A DNA stretch of 64,000 nucleotides from Simplicispira suum (GCF_003008595.1 NZ_CP027669.1:3844001-3908000), one strand, 5' to 3'. Shown: positions 35,078 through 43,909, numbered from the stretch's first letter. The notes: generated by a model not told the origin, from the sequence alone. Made by a program: numbers and translations.

Positions 35078-37222
35078 TCAAAATTTGTAGCTCAGGCCTG
35101 CCGTGAAGCTGCGGCCCAGACCTTGCAAGTAGCCCGGCTGCGCTGCCGTAGCCTGATTGCGGATGGCATAGGCGCTGGCGTAGCGCCGGTCGGTCACGTT
35201 GTCGGCCTGCACATACAGCGCCCAGGGTCCATCGCGCCATTCGAGCTTGAGGCCCAGCAGTGCGTAAGCGTCCTGCTCGGCACCGGCGGTGTTGGCGTGG
35301 TCGGTGGGCGTGCTGACGGGCATCCAGCGCACGTTGGGGCCGAAGCGCCAGGCGCCGATGCGGTAGAGCACTTCGGCATTGATGAGCTGGCGCGGCACAC
35401 CGGCAATCTGTTTGCCCGCGTATTCGCCGCCCCGGAAGCGGAAGTCGCTGTACGTCCAGCTGGCGCGGACGTCGAGCGCCCCCACACCCATGCGCTGGCT
35501 GCCCGAGAGACCCAGCTCCACGCCCTGGTGGCGCGTGCCGCCGGCATAGTTGTACGTGCCCACCTTGATGCCGTTGGCGTCGGTGGTGGAGATCAGCTCG
35601 TCGGCCAGCACGCTGCGGTACACGGCGGCCGTCCAGTGCACGGCATGGGCGCCCTCGCCCCAGCGACCGGCACCGCCGAGCTCGACGGTGGTGGCGCGCT
35701 GCATCTTCAGGCGCACCAGTTCGGCCTGGGCCGTGGCCGGGCTGTTGGGTGCCACGGTGGCGCTGACGATCTCCCAGAAGGTGGGGGCCTCGTGGCTGCG
35801 GCTCAGGTTGGCCCACAGGCGCGTGGTGGGCGTGGCGGCCCAGTTCAGGCCGATCTTGGGCGTGGCAAAGCTCCAGTCCTGGTTGAGCTGCGCGGCGCTG
35901 CTGCGGCTTTGCGCGTCGCGCGTGAGGTGGCTCCATTGCACGCTGCCCAGCAGCGTCCAGTCGGGCGCCAGGCGCCAGTCAGCCGCCGCCAGGGCCTGCA
36001 GGTTTTGCGCACCCAGGTCATAGCTGCCAAAGCGCTGCATCTGCGTGCCATTGGCCGGGTTGGTGGCGTACAGGTCGCGCTGCATGGCGCTGTCGGCCCA
36101 CGACAAGGCCGTGCGCCAGCCCAGGGCGCCATCACGGCCTGCGGGGCGCCCGCTGGCTTGCCACTGCGCGCCGGCGGTGCGGCTGTGGGTCACGGTGTGG
36201 CTGGTCATGTTGTTGAACAGGTCGTCCGTGTCCTGCCAGTACACGCCCACTTCCTGGCGCAGGGTGTCGCTGCCCCAGCGTGAGCGGTTGACCAGGCGCA
36301 GCTGCGTGGCGTCGCGGCGGGGGTCGCGCTTGTAGACGTTGAGCAACTGGTCCTGCGGGGTGGCGCCATCGCCCATCACGCCGCGCGGGTCCGACTGGAT
36401 GCGGTCTTTGGGCACCACGTTGGGGATCTGGAAGGCCAGGTCGGTCCAGCCCAGGTAGGTGCGGTTCTCGAAACCGCCATCGCCCTGAAAACCCACATTG
36501 GCCTGCACGCTGTCGCGCCGCGAGGCCGAGTGGTGGCGGTAGCCGTCGTAGCGGTCGCTGCTGACGGATACCCGGCTGTCAAACCGCTCGCCGACTCCGC
36601 CCACGGCCGCCTGCGCTCCACGTCGGCCAAAGCTGCCGCCCTCCAGGCGCAAGCGGCCGCGCTCGTCGGCGCCTGTAAGAGAAACGAAGTCAAGCTCACC
36701 TCCCAGCGCAGTGGCGCCGGGCGATCTGGCATTGGCACCCCGCAGTGCGCTGATGAAGGCAGCATTGCGTGGCTCAATCAGCCCAATGATGAATGAGCCA
36801 TCGGCTTCGTTCAGAGGCAAGCCATCCTGCAGCAGCAACACACCCCGGTTCACCGGGTTGCTCTGGATGCCCGAGCCGCGAATGCCCAAACGCGGTTGGT
36901 CGGTGCCGCCAAAAAAGTCCTGCATCACGATGCCGGGCTGGTAATCGAGCGCATCGCGCAAAGTGGCCAGGCGCGCTTCTTTTTGCGGCTCGACAAGATT
37001 GGTGCCACCAGGCACTTGCGCCAGGCGTTCGCGCTCTGCCGTTGGGCTGGCAGCCAGGGGCAATACCGCAGCACCCCGTGAAGACGTCACGGTGACTTCC
37101 GGCAGAACGGTGGCTTGCTGCGCCAATGCGCCCTGCATGAAACCCGCTGCAAGCGTTGCTGAACCCGCAACACGCAAAGAACGAACACGGGACTTGAACT
37201 GTTGATTAAGAGTGATTCGCAT
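35078..37222 (-). CDS. TonB-dependent outer-membrane receptor (FecA-like)
   Basis: A 714-residue receptor: signal peptide ending near QGALAQ, TonB-box-like VLPEVTVTSS, plug domain (LRDALDYQPGIVMQDFFGGTDQPRLGIRG, GVLLLQDGLPLNEADGSF), and a barrel ending in SFTAGLSYKF. The plug layout is that of FecA/ferric-citrate-type receptors. It is the first gene of the minus-strand CobN-like locus. A TGATAATTCGC string about 20-30 bases before the start is a half-like Fur site; evidence for Fur control is weak. I choose MRITLNQQF at 37222; a start four codons upstream is possible. Confidence 0.92.
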   Translation of the reverse strand: MRITLNQQFKSRVRSLRVAGSATLAAGFMQGALAQQATVLPEVTVTSSRGAAVLPLAASPTAERERLAQVPGGTNLVEPQKEARLATLRDALDYQPGIVMQDFFGGTDQPRLGIRGSGIQSNPVNRGVLLLQDGLPLNEADGSFIIGLIEPRNAAFISALRGANARSPGATALGGELDFVSLTGADERGRLRLEGGSFGRRGAQAAVGGVGERFDSRVSVSSDRYDGYRHHSASRRDSVQANVGFQGDGGFENRTYLGWTDLAFQIPNVVPKDRIQSDPRGVMGDGATPQDQLLNVYKRDPRRDATQLRLVNRSRWGSDTLRQEVGVYWQDTDDLFNNMTSHTVTHSRTAGAQWQASGRPAGRDGALGWRTALSWADSAMQRDLYATNPANGTQMQRFGSYDLGAQNLQALAAADWRLAPDWTLLGSVQWSHLTRDAQSRSSAAQLNQDWSFATPKIGLNWAATPTTRLWANLSRSHEAPTFWEIVSATVAPNSPATAQAELVRLKMQRATTVELGGAGRWGEGAHAVHWTAAVYRSVLADELISTTDANGIKVGTYNYAGGTRHQGVELGLSGSQRMGVGALDVRASWTYSDFRFRGGEYAGKQIAGVPRQLINAEVLYRIGAWRFGPNVRWMPVSTPTDHANTAGAEQDAYALLGLKLEWRDGPWALYVQADNVTDRRYASAYAIRNQATAAQPGYLQGLGRSFTAGLSYKF

Positions 37223-37515
37223 TTGCAATAGCATCTGCGAATTATCACTTCATTTCAATGACTTTTGTCAACAATTTCCCTTGCAAAGCGGCAAAGACCG
37301 CCACCCCGGACCCAGTTTCCATCCCGCCTCTTTCAACCGCATCGAGCCTTGTCCGACGCGAAACCGCTGCGGGATGGAGTGCGTTGCGGCCACATGCTGG
37401 AGAGATCAAGTGCAGCGCCTTGCCTGAATGGGAGAATGCGTCCTGTCCACCTCCCGCACGGTGCGCAGCGGTGAACCGTACCCCTCGCGTCAAGCGCGCA
37501 ACACTTCAACCTGCC

Positions 37516-38295
37516 ATGCAAATCGCCACCTGGAACATCAACTCCCTGACCGTGCGCCTGCCTCAGGTGCTCGCCTGGCTGGCCGCCAATCCGGTCGATG
37601 CCTTGTGCCTGCAGGAACTCAAGCTCACCGACGACAAGTTTCCCTTTGATGCGCTCAAGGATGCAGGTTACGAAGCCGCCGCTTTTGGCCAGAAGACTTA
37701 CAACGGCGTCGCCATCCTCAGCCGCGGCCCGCTGCGCGATGTGGTGCGCAACGTGCCGGGCTCGCAGGACCCACAGGCGCGTGTGATTGCCGCAACGCTC
37801 GATACGCCACTCGGCGCGCTGCGGCTCATCAACGGCTATTTTGTGAATGGTCAGGCGCCCGACAGCGAAAAGTTCGTCTACAAAATGCAGTGGCTGCAGG
37901 CGCTGCAGGACTGGGTGCGCAGCGAAATGGCAGCGCACGAGCGCCTGGTGCTGGTGGGCGACTTCAACGTGGCGCCGGAAGACCGCGACTCCTACGATCC
38001 GGTGGGCCTGGCAGACACCATTCACCACACCCAGGAGGAGCGTGCGCATTTCCAGGCGCTGCTGGCACTGGGTCTTGTCGATGCCTACCGCCTATTCGAG
38101 CAGCCAGAAAAGAGCTATTCGTGGTGGGACTACCGCATGCTGGGTTTCCAGAAGAACCGGGGCCTGCGCATTGACCATATTCTGGTGAGCAAGGCTTTGC
38201 AGCCGGCGGTGCGCGCCTGCGACATTGACCGGGCGCCGCGCAAAAACCCGCAGCCCAGCGACCACGCGCCGGTGGTGGTCACGCTGGCAGCTTGA
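37516..38295 (+). CDS. xth: exodeoxyribonuclease III
   Basis: A 259-residue exonuclease III/AP endonuclease. It opens with MQIATWNINSLTVRLPQVL, has the metal-binding Glu in LCLQELKLTDDKFP, the DFNVAPEDRD motif and the C-terminal PSDHAPVVVTL with the catalytic His. It removes abasic sites in base-excision repair. The frame stays open far upstream, but all family features start at this ATG. It is divergent from the CobN-like locus; the 293-base gap between them contains no gene I can support. Confidence 0.95.
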   Translation: MQIATWNINSLTVRLPQVLAWLAANPVDALCLQELKLTDDKFPFDALKDAGYEAAAFGQKTYNGVAILSRGPLRDVVRNVPGSQDPQARVIAATLDTPLGALRLINGYFVNGQAPDSEKFVYKMQWLQALQDWVRSEMAAHERLVLVGDFNVAPEDRDSYDPVGLADTIHHTQEERAHFQALLALGLVDAYRLFEQPEKSYSWWDYRMLGFQKNRGLRIDHILVSKALQPAVRACDIDRAPRKNPQPSDHAPVVVTLAA

Positions 38296-38323
38296 TGGCC
38301 TCTGCAAGCCTTCGTTCTATCCC

Positions 38324-38971
38324 ATGCTGCTGCTGAGTACGGAACTGCTGCTGGCCATTGCCTTGGGGGCGGCGCTGTGGATGCGCCCCTGGCAGCTTCT
38401 GCGCGGGGGCGCGCTGATCTCCCCTTTGCTCGGCAGCCTGGTGGTTTTGCCCTGGCTCTGGGCCCTGCCCTGGCTGCACACCATGCCGCTGCAGTTGCAC
38501 TGGTCTCTGGCCTGCCTGGTGCTGCTCATGCTGGGCTGGCCACTTGCGGTGCCCACCTTGTGCCTTGTCGCCGTGCTGGCGGGCTTGCTCGGGGACCAGA
38601 CCTGGGAGGTGGTGGTGACGCTGGCGTTCTGGCGCGGCGTGCTCCCTGCAACGCTGGCGCTGGGACTGGGCGCAGCCATTCGGCGTCTCATCGGTCCGCA
38701 TCTCTTTGTCTACGTTTTGGGGCGCGGCTTTCTTGGCGCTGCCGTTTGCCTGTTTGCTGCCAGCGCGCTGCTGCAATGGCTGGGGCCGGCACAGCCGGGG
38801 CTGGACAAGACCTTGTCGCTGGTGGCGCACTGGCTTACCGCCTGGGGCGATGCCTTTGTCACCGGCATGCTGACCGCCATATTTGTCGCTTTCAAACCCG
38901 CCTGGCTTGCCACCTGGTCCGACACCCTTTATTTGCCCAAACCACCTGCTACCCATGACACACCCGACTGA
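38324..38971 (+). CDS. predicted integral membrane protein (COG3235-like)
   Basis: A 215-residue protein with about six membrane helices and few charged residues, opening MLLLSTELLLAIALGAALWMRPWQ. It resembles the COG3235 predicted membrane proteins that often sit next to serB or MASE-like sensors; no function is known. It starts 29 bases after xth and overlaps serB by 17 bases, so the three genes probably share a transcript. Confidence 0.75.
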   Translation: MLLLSTELLLAIALGAALWMRPWQLLRGGALISPLLGSLVVLPWLWALPWLHTMPLQLHWSLACLVLLMLGWPLAVPTLCLVAVLAGLLGDQTWEVVVTLAFWRGVLPATLALGLGAAIRRLIGPHLFVYVLGRGFLGAAVCLFAASALLQWLGPAQPGLDKTLSLVAHWLTAWGDAFVTGMLTAIFVAFKPAWLATWSDTLYLPKPPATHDTPD

Positions 38972-39674
38972 ATTTGCACCCGGCCTGATCGTCCAGGGCA
39001 TCGCTGCGCCGCTGAATCTGGCCGACTACCGCCTGATCGCCTTCGACATGGATTCGACCCTGATCAATATCGAGTGCGTCGACGAGATTGCAGACGCTGC
39101 AGGCCGCAAGGCCGAGGTTGCAGCCATTACCGAAGCCGCCATGCAGGGCGTGATCACCGACTACAAGGAAAGCCTGCGCCAGCGCGTGGCTTTGCTCAAG
39201 GGCGTGCCGCTAGCGCACCTGGAGCAGGTCTACAACCAGCGCTTGCGCTTCAATCCGGGCGCACAGGCGCTGGTGTCCGCCGCCAAGGCAGTCGGGCTCA
39301 CGACGCTGCTGGTATCCGGTGGCTTCACATATTTTGCCGACCGCGTGCGCGCGAGTCTGGGGATCGACTTCGCGCGTTCCAACCTGCTCGACGTGCAGGA
39401 CGGCGCTTTGACCGGGCGCATGTTGGACCAAAGCTGGGGCGACATTTGCGATGGCGCAGAAAAGCGCCGCAGTTTGCTCGAACTCGCGTCGTTCATGCGT
39501 ATCTCGCCCGCCCAGACCATTGCGGTGGGCGACGGCGCCAACGATCTGCCGATGATGGGTGCGGCCGGGTTGTCAGTGGCCTACCACGCCAAGCCGGCCG
39601 TGCGGGCGCAGGCCCACGTGGCCATCAACGAAGGGGGCCTGGATCGCTTGCTGGAAGTACTGCGCCCAAGCTGA
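38955..39674 (+). CDS. serB: phosphoserine phosphatase
   Basis: A 239-residue HAD-family phosphatase: motif I LIAFDMDSTLINIEC with the nucleophile and acid Asp pair, motif II LLVSGGFTYFA, motif III Lys in EKRRSLLE, and motif IV VGDGANDLPMM. It makes serine from phosphoserine. It lacks the N-terminal ACT-like domain of some SerB proteins, as is common in betaproteobacteria. Its last 50 bases overlap the convergent nsrR gene. Confidence 0.93.
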   Translation: MTHPTEFAPGLIVQGIAAPLNLADYRLIAFDMDSTLINIECVDEIADAAGRKAEVAAITEAAMQGVITDYKESLRQRVALLKGVPLAHLEQVYNQRLRFNPGAQALVSAAKAVGLTTLLVSGGFTYFADRVRASLGIDFARSNLLDVQDGALTGRMLDQSWGDICDGAEKRRSLLELASFMRISPAQTIAVGDGANDLPMMGAAGLSVAYHAKPAVRAQAHVAINEGGLDRLLEVLRPS

Positions 39675-40185
39675 ACTGGGGCAACACAGGCGTTTTCGAC
39701 ACCAGTGCATTGCGGTCGGGCAGGCCAGGCACCAGCCGTACGACGCTCTCGCCTTGCGCGTCTGCTCCGGCTTGCTCGGGCGCAACCAGCAGATCGGCCA
39801 AGGTGTAGCGGTCCAGCACGCGAAAGAAACTGGCCATGGCCTGGCCCAAAACGCCTTGTAGTTGGCAGTGGCTGCTGAGCCGACACTGGTTGCTCGTCGG
39901 ATCGAAGCATTCGACGAGAGTGAAATCGGTTTCGGTGGCACGCACCACTTCACCCACATTGATCTCATGGGCCGGGCGCATCAGTCGCATGCCGCCGCCT
40001 CGGCCCCGCGTGGTCTCCAGCAGGCCACTGGCCGAGAGCTGCTGCACTATTTTGGTGAGATGGCTGCGCGAGATGCCGTAGCTTTCGGCCACTTCAGTAA
40101 TGGTGACGGGCTGGGCACGTCCATGACTTGCAGCGCAGTACATGAGCACGCGCAGCGTGTAGTCCGTCCACTGGGTCAGGCGCAT
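39625..40185 (-). CDS. nsrR: Rrf2-family nitric-oxide-sensing repressor
   Basis: A 186-residue Rrf2 regulator: helix-turn-helix (ITEVAESYGISRSHLTKIVQQL) and wing (GRGGGMRL), then three cysteines, Cys93, Cys101 and Cys107, in VECFDPTSNQCRLSSHCQL, which would hold an iron-sulfur cluster. This Cys pattern and the divergent RIC and haemoglobin genes support NsrR rather than IscR. The C-terminal 40 residues run past the usual length and overlap the end of serB. Start chosen at MRLTQWTDYTLRVL. Confidence 0.88.
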   Translation of the reverse strand: MRLTQWTDYTLRVLMYCAASHGRAQPVTITEVAESYGISRSHLTKIVQQLSASGLLETTRGRGGGMRLMRPAHEINVGEVVRATETDFTLVECFDPTSNQCRLSSHCQLQGVLGQAMASFFRVLDRYTLADLLVAPEQAGADAQGESVVRLVPGLPDRNALVSKTPVLPQFSLGAVLPASDPGPLR

Positions 40186-40228
40186 CAGCAAGCTTCCATT
40201 CAGAAAAGGGGAATCACCAAGGGATTTT

Positions 40229-40252
40229 ATTGCGATAAAATATTCACGCAAT
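40229..40252. promoter_or_regulatory. candidate NsrR operator
   Basis: ATTGCG (40229-40234) and CGCAAT (40247-40252) form an inverted repeat with a 12-base AT-rich centre, between the divergent nsrR and RIC starts (24 bases before the latter). Confidence 0.55.
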
Positions 40253-40275
40253 ATGTCTCTTTAAGGATTAACCCC

Positions 40276-41007
40276 ATGAATGCCCGTGTTGACGCCCTTG
40301 GCTCCGCAGCCGCCGTTTCGCCTGATGCAAGCATTGGCAGCATTGCCGTGCAGCTTCCTGGTGCCACTGCCGTGTTTCGCCGACTCAAGCTCGACTTCTG
40401 CTGCGGTGGAAACGTGGCGCTGGCACAGGCTGTGGCCGACAAGGGCCTGGTACTTGATTCGGTGCTGGCGGAACTCTCAGCCCTGCAACGGCCGGCCGCG
40501 GCGCCCGAAACGGCCACGCCTGCGCAACTCGTCGACCACATCGTTACGCGCTTTCACGATGTGCATCGCCAGCAATTGCCTGAGCTGATTCGCATGGCTC
40601 GGCGCGTCGAAGCCGTGCACCGCGAGAACCCGCATGTTCCGGCCGGTCTGGGAGACTTGCTCGAAGCCATGCAAGCCGAACTGTTCACCCACATGCACAA
40701 GGAAGAAGCGATTCTGTTTCCCATGCTGAAAGCTGGCGGCAACCCCTTTGTCAGCCAGCCCATCGGCATGATGCGCGCCGAGCATGTGGACCATGGCGCC
40801 GAGCTGGAGCGATTGATGGCGCTGACCAACGACGCCAACCCGCCCGCAGGGGCGTGCAACACCTGGCGCGCGCTCTACACAGGCATTGGACAATTTGCCG
40901 ACGACCTGATCAACCATATCCATACGGAAAACAACGTGCTCTTTCCGCAGTTTGAACCGGCAGCGGCTGGCAGCGGCGACTGCGGCAGCTCCTGCGGATG
41001 CAGCTGA
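40276..41007 (+). CDS. RIC/YtfE-type iron-sulfur cluster repair di-iron protein
   Basis: A 243-residue protein with the N-terminal DUF542 domain (AVFRRLKLDFCCGGNVALA, Cys42-Cys43) and a hemerythrin-like domain with repeated histidines (HIVTRFHDVHR, FTHMHKEEAILFP, EHVDHGAELERL, NHIHTENNVLFP). The family (YtfE/ScdA) repairs iron-sulfur clusters after nitrosative damage. A Cys-rich tail (CGSSCGCS) is unusual. It is divergent from nsrR and followed by a truncated haemoglobin gene. Confidence 0.9.
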   Translation: MNARVDALGSAAAVSPDASIGSIAVQLPGATAVFRRLKLDFCCGGNVALAQAVADKGLVLDSVLAELSALQRPAAAPETATPAQLVDHIVTRFHDVHRQQLPELIRMARRVEAVHRENPHVPAGLGDLLEAMQAELFTHMHKEEAILFPMLKAGGNPFVSQPIGMMRAEHVDHGAELERLMALTNDANPPAGACNTWRALYTGIGQFADDLINHIHTENNVLFPQFEPAAAGSGDCGSSCGCS

Positions 41008-41021
41008 GGGAGAGGCCAGCC

Positions 41022-41432
41022 ATGGCGTCCGGCGAACGCGGCCCAGTCACGCGCGAGCGGCTAAGCGAACTGGTGCACACCTTCTATGCCGACGTGCGCG
41101 CCGACACGCTGCTCGGACCGGTGTTCGAGCAAGCGCTCGCTGAACGCTGGGAGCCGCACCTTGAACGCATGGTGGAGTTCTGGAGCACCGTGGCGCTGGG
41201 GACCAAATCGTTCAGCGGTAATGTGTTTGGCAAGCATATGGCCCTGTCGGGCGTGACGCCATCGCACTTCACCGCCTGGGTGCGCCTCTGGGGCGAGCAC
41301 ACTGAACGCCTGTTTGATCCCGATGTGGCCCGTGAACTGCAGTTCACGGCACACGGCATCGCGCGCAATCTGTTTCTCGGGTATTTCGGCGAGCGGCCGA
41401 CGTTTGCCCACCGCGAAACGGCGCAAAACTGA
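41022..41432 (+). CDS. group III truncated haemoglobin
   Basis: A 136-residue globin with LSELVHTFYADVRADTLLGPVFEQAL, then W-x-x-H/L-x-x-M-x-x-FW (WEPHLERMVEFWSTV), the F-helix His in KHMALSGVTPSHFTAW and the HGIARNLFLGYF end. These group III features predict haem binding. It is 14 bases after the RIC gene, likely in the same NO-responsive transcript. It probably consumes or senses nitric oxide or oxygen. Confidence 0.87.
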   Translation: MASGERGPVTRERLSELVHTFYADVRADTLLGPVFEQALAERWEPHLERMVEFWSTVALGTKSFSGNVFGKHMALSGVTPSHFTAWVRLWGEHTERLFDPDVARELQFTAHGIARNLFLGYFGERPTFAHRETAQN

Positions 41433-41465
41433 AGATTGCTGTTTTGGATAGGGTGCCCGCGCGGC

Positions 41466-42104
41466 TCAGGCGGTCTGCGCTCCGGACCAAACCCACCACG
41501 CCAGCACCAGCATCATGGCGCCAGTGAGCGCATCCAGCGCACGCCAGGCCTGTGGTCGCGCGAAAACGGCCTGCAGTCGGCGTCCGGCCAGCGCCAGGCA
41601 CAGGAACCACGCCAAACTGGCCGACGCCGCGCCCGCGACAAAAGCCGCCTGGAACGCGCCGGGCTGGCGCGCGCCCATGGAACCCATCAGCACCACGGTG
41701 TCCAGATAGACGTGGGGATTGAGCAAGGTAATGGCCGCCAGCGCACCCAGCACGGCCCGGCGCGAGGGGGGATTGGCAACGACCTCCTTGGCCACTGCCG
41801 CACCACGCTGAGACAACAGGCGCGACCAGGCAAGCAGACCGTAGCAGAGCAAAAACACGGCTCCGCCCAGGCTGAGCGCTTGTGCAAGCACGGGCATGTT
41901 CTCCAGCAGCTGCGCCATGCCCGCCACCCCAATCCCTACCAAGAGCGCATCGCTGAGCACGCACCAGGCGACGCACACGCTGACATGCCGGCCCGTAACC
42001 GCCTGGCGCAGTACAAACAGGTTTTGCGCACCAATGGACGCCACCAGTGCAAAGCAAATGGTGAAGCCGGCGAGCCAGGAAGAAGCAGCATCAAGCATCC
42101 ACAT
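41466..42104 (-). CDS. argO: arginine/lysine exporter (LysE/ArgO family)
   Basis: A 212-residue LysE-family exporter with six membrane helices. It opens with FTICFALVASIGAQNLFVLRQAVTGRH, and has LLNPHVYLDTVVLMGSMGA in the middle, both LysE hallmarks. It exports basic amino acids and is divergent from argP, its usual regulator, with a 69-base gap that should contain the shared control region. Confidence 0.92.
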   Translation of the reverse strand: MWMLDAASSWLAGFTICFALVASIGAQNLFVLRQAVTGRHVSVCVAWCVLSDALLVGIGVAGMAQLLENMPVLAQALSLGGAVFLLCYGLLAWSRLLSQRGAAVAKEVVANPPSRRAVLGALAAITLLNPHVYLDTVVLMGSMGARQPGAFQAAFVAGAASASLAWFLCLALAGRRLQAVFARPQAWRALDALTGAMMLVLAWWVWSGAQTA

Positions 42105-42173
42105 GCACTCGATTTTGCGCCCCTGAAAACTTTAAGTACACTTCATTTTCTTAAATCAACCTAAGCATTTCTA

Positions 42174-43085
42174 ATGTTTGACTACGCCGCCCTGGAAGCG
42201 CTCGCAGCCGTACTGCGCGAAGGCAGTTTCGAGCGCGCAGCGCGGCGCCTGCATGTCACGCCTTCGGCGATTTCGCAGCGCATCAAGCAGTTGGAAGAAC
42301 GCATGGGGCAGGTGCTGGTGCTGCGCGGCTCGCCCTGCACCGGCACCGACGCCGGACGGCAGCTGTGCCTGCACTTTGAGCAGGTCGCCATGCTGGAAAA
42401 CGGCCTGCGGCGAAGCCACCCTTCCCTGCACGACGGCCAGGGCGCAGCCGCGCCCACGCTTCAGCTGGCGGTCAATGCCGACTCCCTGTCCACCTGGTTC
42501 ATGGATGCCATGGCGGCTTTTGCCGACGCGGGCAATGAGCTGCTGGATCTGCGCATTGACGACCAGGACCACACCGCCCAGCGGCTGCGCGATGGCGAAG
42601 TGCTCGCAGCTGTAACGGCGTCCCGAACCAGCATTGCGGGCTGCAACAGCTGGCCCCTGGGCTCCATGGCCTACGTAGCGGCCGCGAGCCCCGCTTTTGC
42701 TGCACGCCACTGGCCACAAGGCGCGAGTGCCCATGCGCTGGCTGCTGCCCCCATGCTCAGCTTCGGCCCCAAGGACCGGCTGCAGGAGCAGTGGCTGCAA
42801 GCCCAGGGCCTGCCCGCACGCGCACACCCGCCGCGCCACTATGTGCCCTCGAACGACGGCTACGTGCGTGGGTGTGAGCGCGGCCTGGGCTGGGGCATGC
42901 ATCCGGTGGCTTTGATCGAGAGCCAATTGGCGTCGGGCCGGCTCGTCCCGGTGGTGCCCGGTGCGCGCTTGTCCATTCCGCTGTTCTGGGTGCATCTGCG
43001 CAGCGCGCAGGCACCGCTGGAGCGATTGACCCAGTGCGTCATGGCGGCAGCCCGCAAGTCTTTGACACCCGATACGGGGGAATGA
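42174..43085 (+). CDS. argP: LysR-family regulator ArgP
   Basis: A 303-residue LysR regulator: N-terminal helix-turn-helix (LEALAAVLREGSFERAARRLHVTPSAISQRIKQLEE) and a ligand domain with the IciA/ArgP-like features LQLAVNADSLSTWF and VPSNDGYVRGCERGLGWGMHP. ArgP activates argO in response to arginine or lysine. It stands divergent from argO, the classical arrangement. Confidence 0.93.
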   Translation: MFDYAALEALAAVLREGSFERAARRLHVTPSAISQRIKQLEERMGQVLVLRGSPCTGTDAGRQLCLHFEQVAMLENGLRRSHPSLHDGQGAAAPTLQLAVNADSLSTWFMDAMAAFADAGNELLDLRIDDQDHTAQRLRDGEVLAAVTASRTSIAGCNSWPLGSMAYVAAASPAFAARHWPQGASAHALAAAPMLSFGPKDRLQEQWLQAQGLPARAHPPRHYVPSNDGYVRGCERGLGWGMHPVALIESQLASGRLVPVVPGARLSIPLFWVHLRSAQAPLERLTQCVMAAARKSLTPDTGE

Positions 43086-43088
43086 CGA

Positions 43089-43457
43089 TCAAGCGGCGCG
43101 TTTTGTGCGCAGGCCGCGTGCAGCCAGCTCGGCCAGCACGCGTTCCATATGCTCGCCCTGCAGTTCAATCACACCGTCCTTGAGCGTACCGCCCACACCG
43201 CAGGCGGTCTTGAGAGCGCGGGCGAGATCCGCCATCGCGCCTTGCTCCAGCGCCAGCCCCCGCACCACGGTAACGGCCTTGCCACGCCGCCCCTTGGTCT
43301 CGCAACACACACGAGCGGTGCCGTCGCCGGCCGGCACAGGCCTGGCCTGCGCGCACACACAGTCGGAGACTGCCTGGCGGCACGCCGGACACATGCGGCC
43401 GGAATCGGTGGAGTAGACCAGCCCGCCCAGGTCCGAGAGCGAAGACTTGCGGCTCAC
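43089..43457 (-). CDS. yciH: SUI1/YciH-like translation initiation factor
   Basis: A 122-residue protein with an N-terminal zinc-ribbon-like Cys motif (MCPACRQAVSDCVC) and a C-terminal SUI1/eIF1-like domain (GRRGKAVTVVRGL, GTLKDGVIELQG, RVLAELAARG). The GTG start overlaps the stop of the DUF2721 gene (GTGA). It may monitor start-codon choice in translation. It is convergent with argP, three bases from its stop. Confidence 0.85.
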   Translation of the reverse strand: MSRKSSLSDLGGLVYSTDSGRMCPACRQAVSDCVCAQARPVPAGDGTARVCCETKGRRGKAVTVVRGLALEQGAMADLARALKTACGVGGTLKDGVIELQGEHMERVLAELAARGLRTKRAA

Positions 43458-43909
43458 GGATGCCTCGGTCTGCGGCCGAAATTGAGAATGCGGGTGGCGG
43501 CAACCGTCTCCACAAAGAACAGCACCAGTGCCAGCAAAAACGACATCACGCCGGCCAGAAAGCTGCCCACTGCCCAGCTGGGGCTGTCGAACTCTGTGGT
43601 CTGTCCGAGGAACAGAAAAAGGATGGTCAGGCCGATGAGAAATCCGCACAGTGTGAGCAGACCAATGCACAAGGTGACCAGCCAGCCGCGCGTACGCAGC
43701 AACGCCAACTCGCGATAAATGCTTGGCGGAACCGGCCCTTGTGCCGCGCTATGCAAGAACGCCTCCAGCACCCGCGCGCGGTCGACGATGCGCGCCAGAC
43801 GGTGGGCCACCGTACCGATCATTCCCGACACCGCCGTCAGCAAAAACACCGGCGCTACCGCCAACTGGATGCTGTGGACAATGGCGCCCGGATCGTAGAC
43901 AAGGTTCAT
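43454..43909 (-). CDS. DUF2721 membrane protein
   Basis: A 151-residue protein with three membrane helices (about residues 16-36, 72-98 and 110-138) and a cytoplasmic stretch LARIVDRARVLEAF between the first two, matching DUF2721. Function unknown. It precedes and overlaps yciH. The gap to the divergent DEAD-box helicase gene is 116 bases. Confidence 0.82.
   Translation of the reverse strand: MNLVYDPGAIVHSIQLAVAPVFLLTAVSGMIGTVAHRLARIVDRARVLEAFLHSAAQGPVPPSIYRELALLRTRGWLVTLCIGLLTLCGFLIGLTILFLFLGQTTEFDSPSWAVGSFLAGVMSFLLALVLFFVETVAATRILNFGRRPRHP

Noticed and set aside
32887..35106. 739-residue plus-strand frame across the receptor and binding-protein genes
   Set aside because: It crosses two convincing minus-strand genes and an intergenic repeat and shows no protein family features.
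37223..37260. Fur box before the FecA-like receptor
   Set aside because: Only a half-site-like TGATAAT is present and the dyad is poor; not listed as a feature.
31558..37515. Cobalamin riboswitch for the receptors or cobN
   Set aside because: I looked by eye for the B12-box and found none in the intergenic gaps; a covariance search would be decisive.
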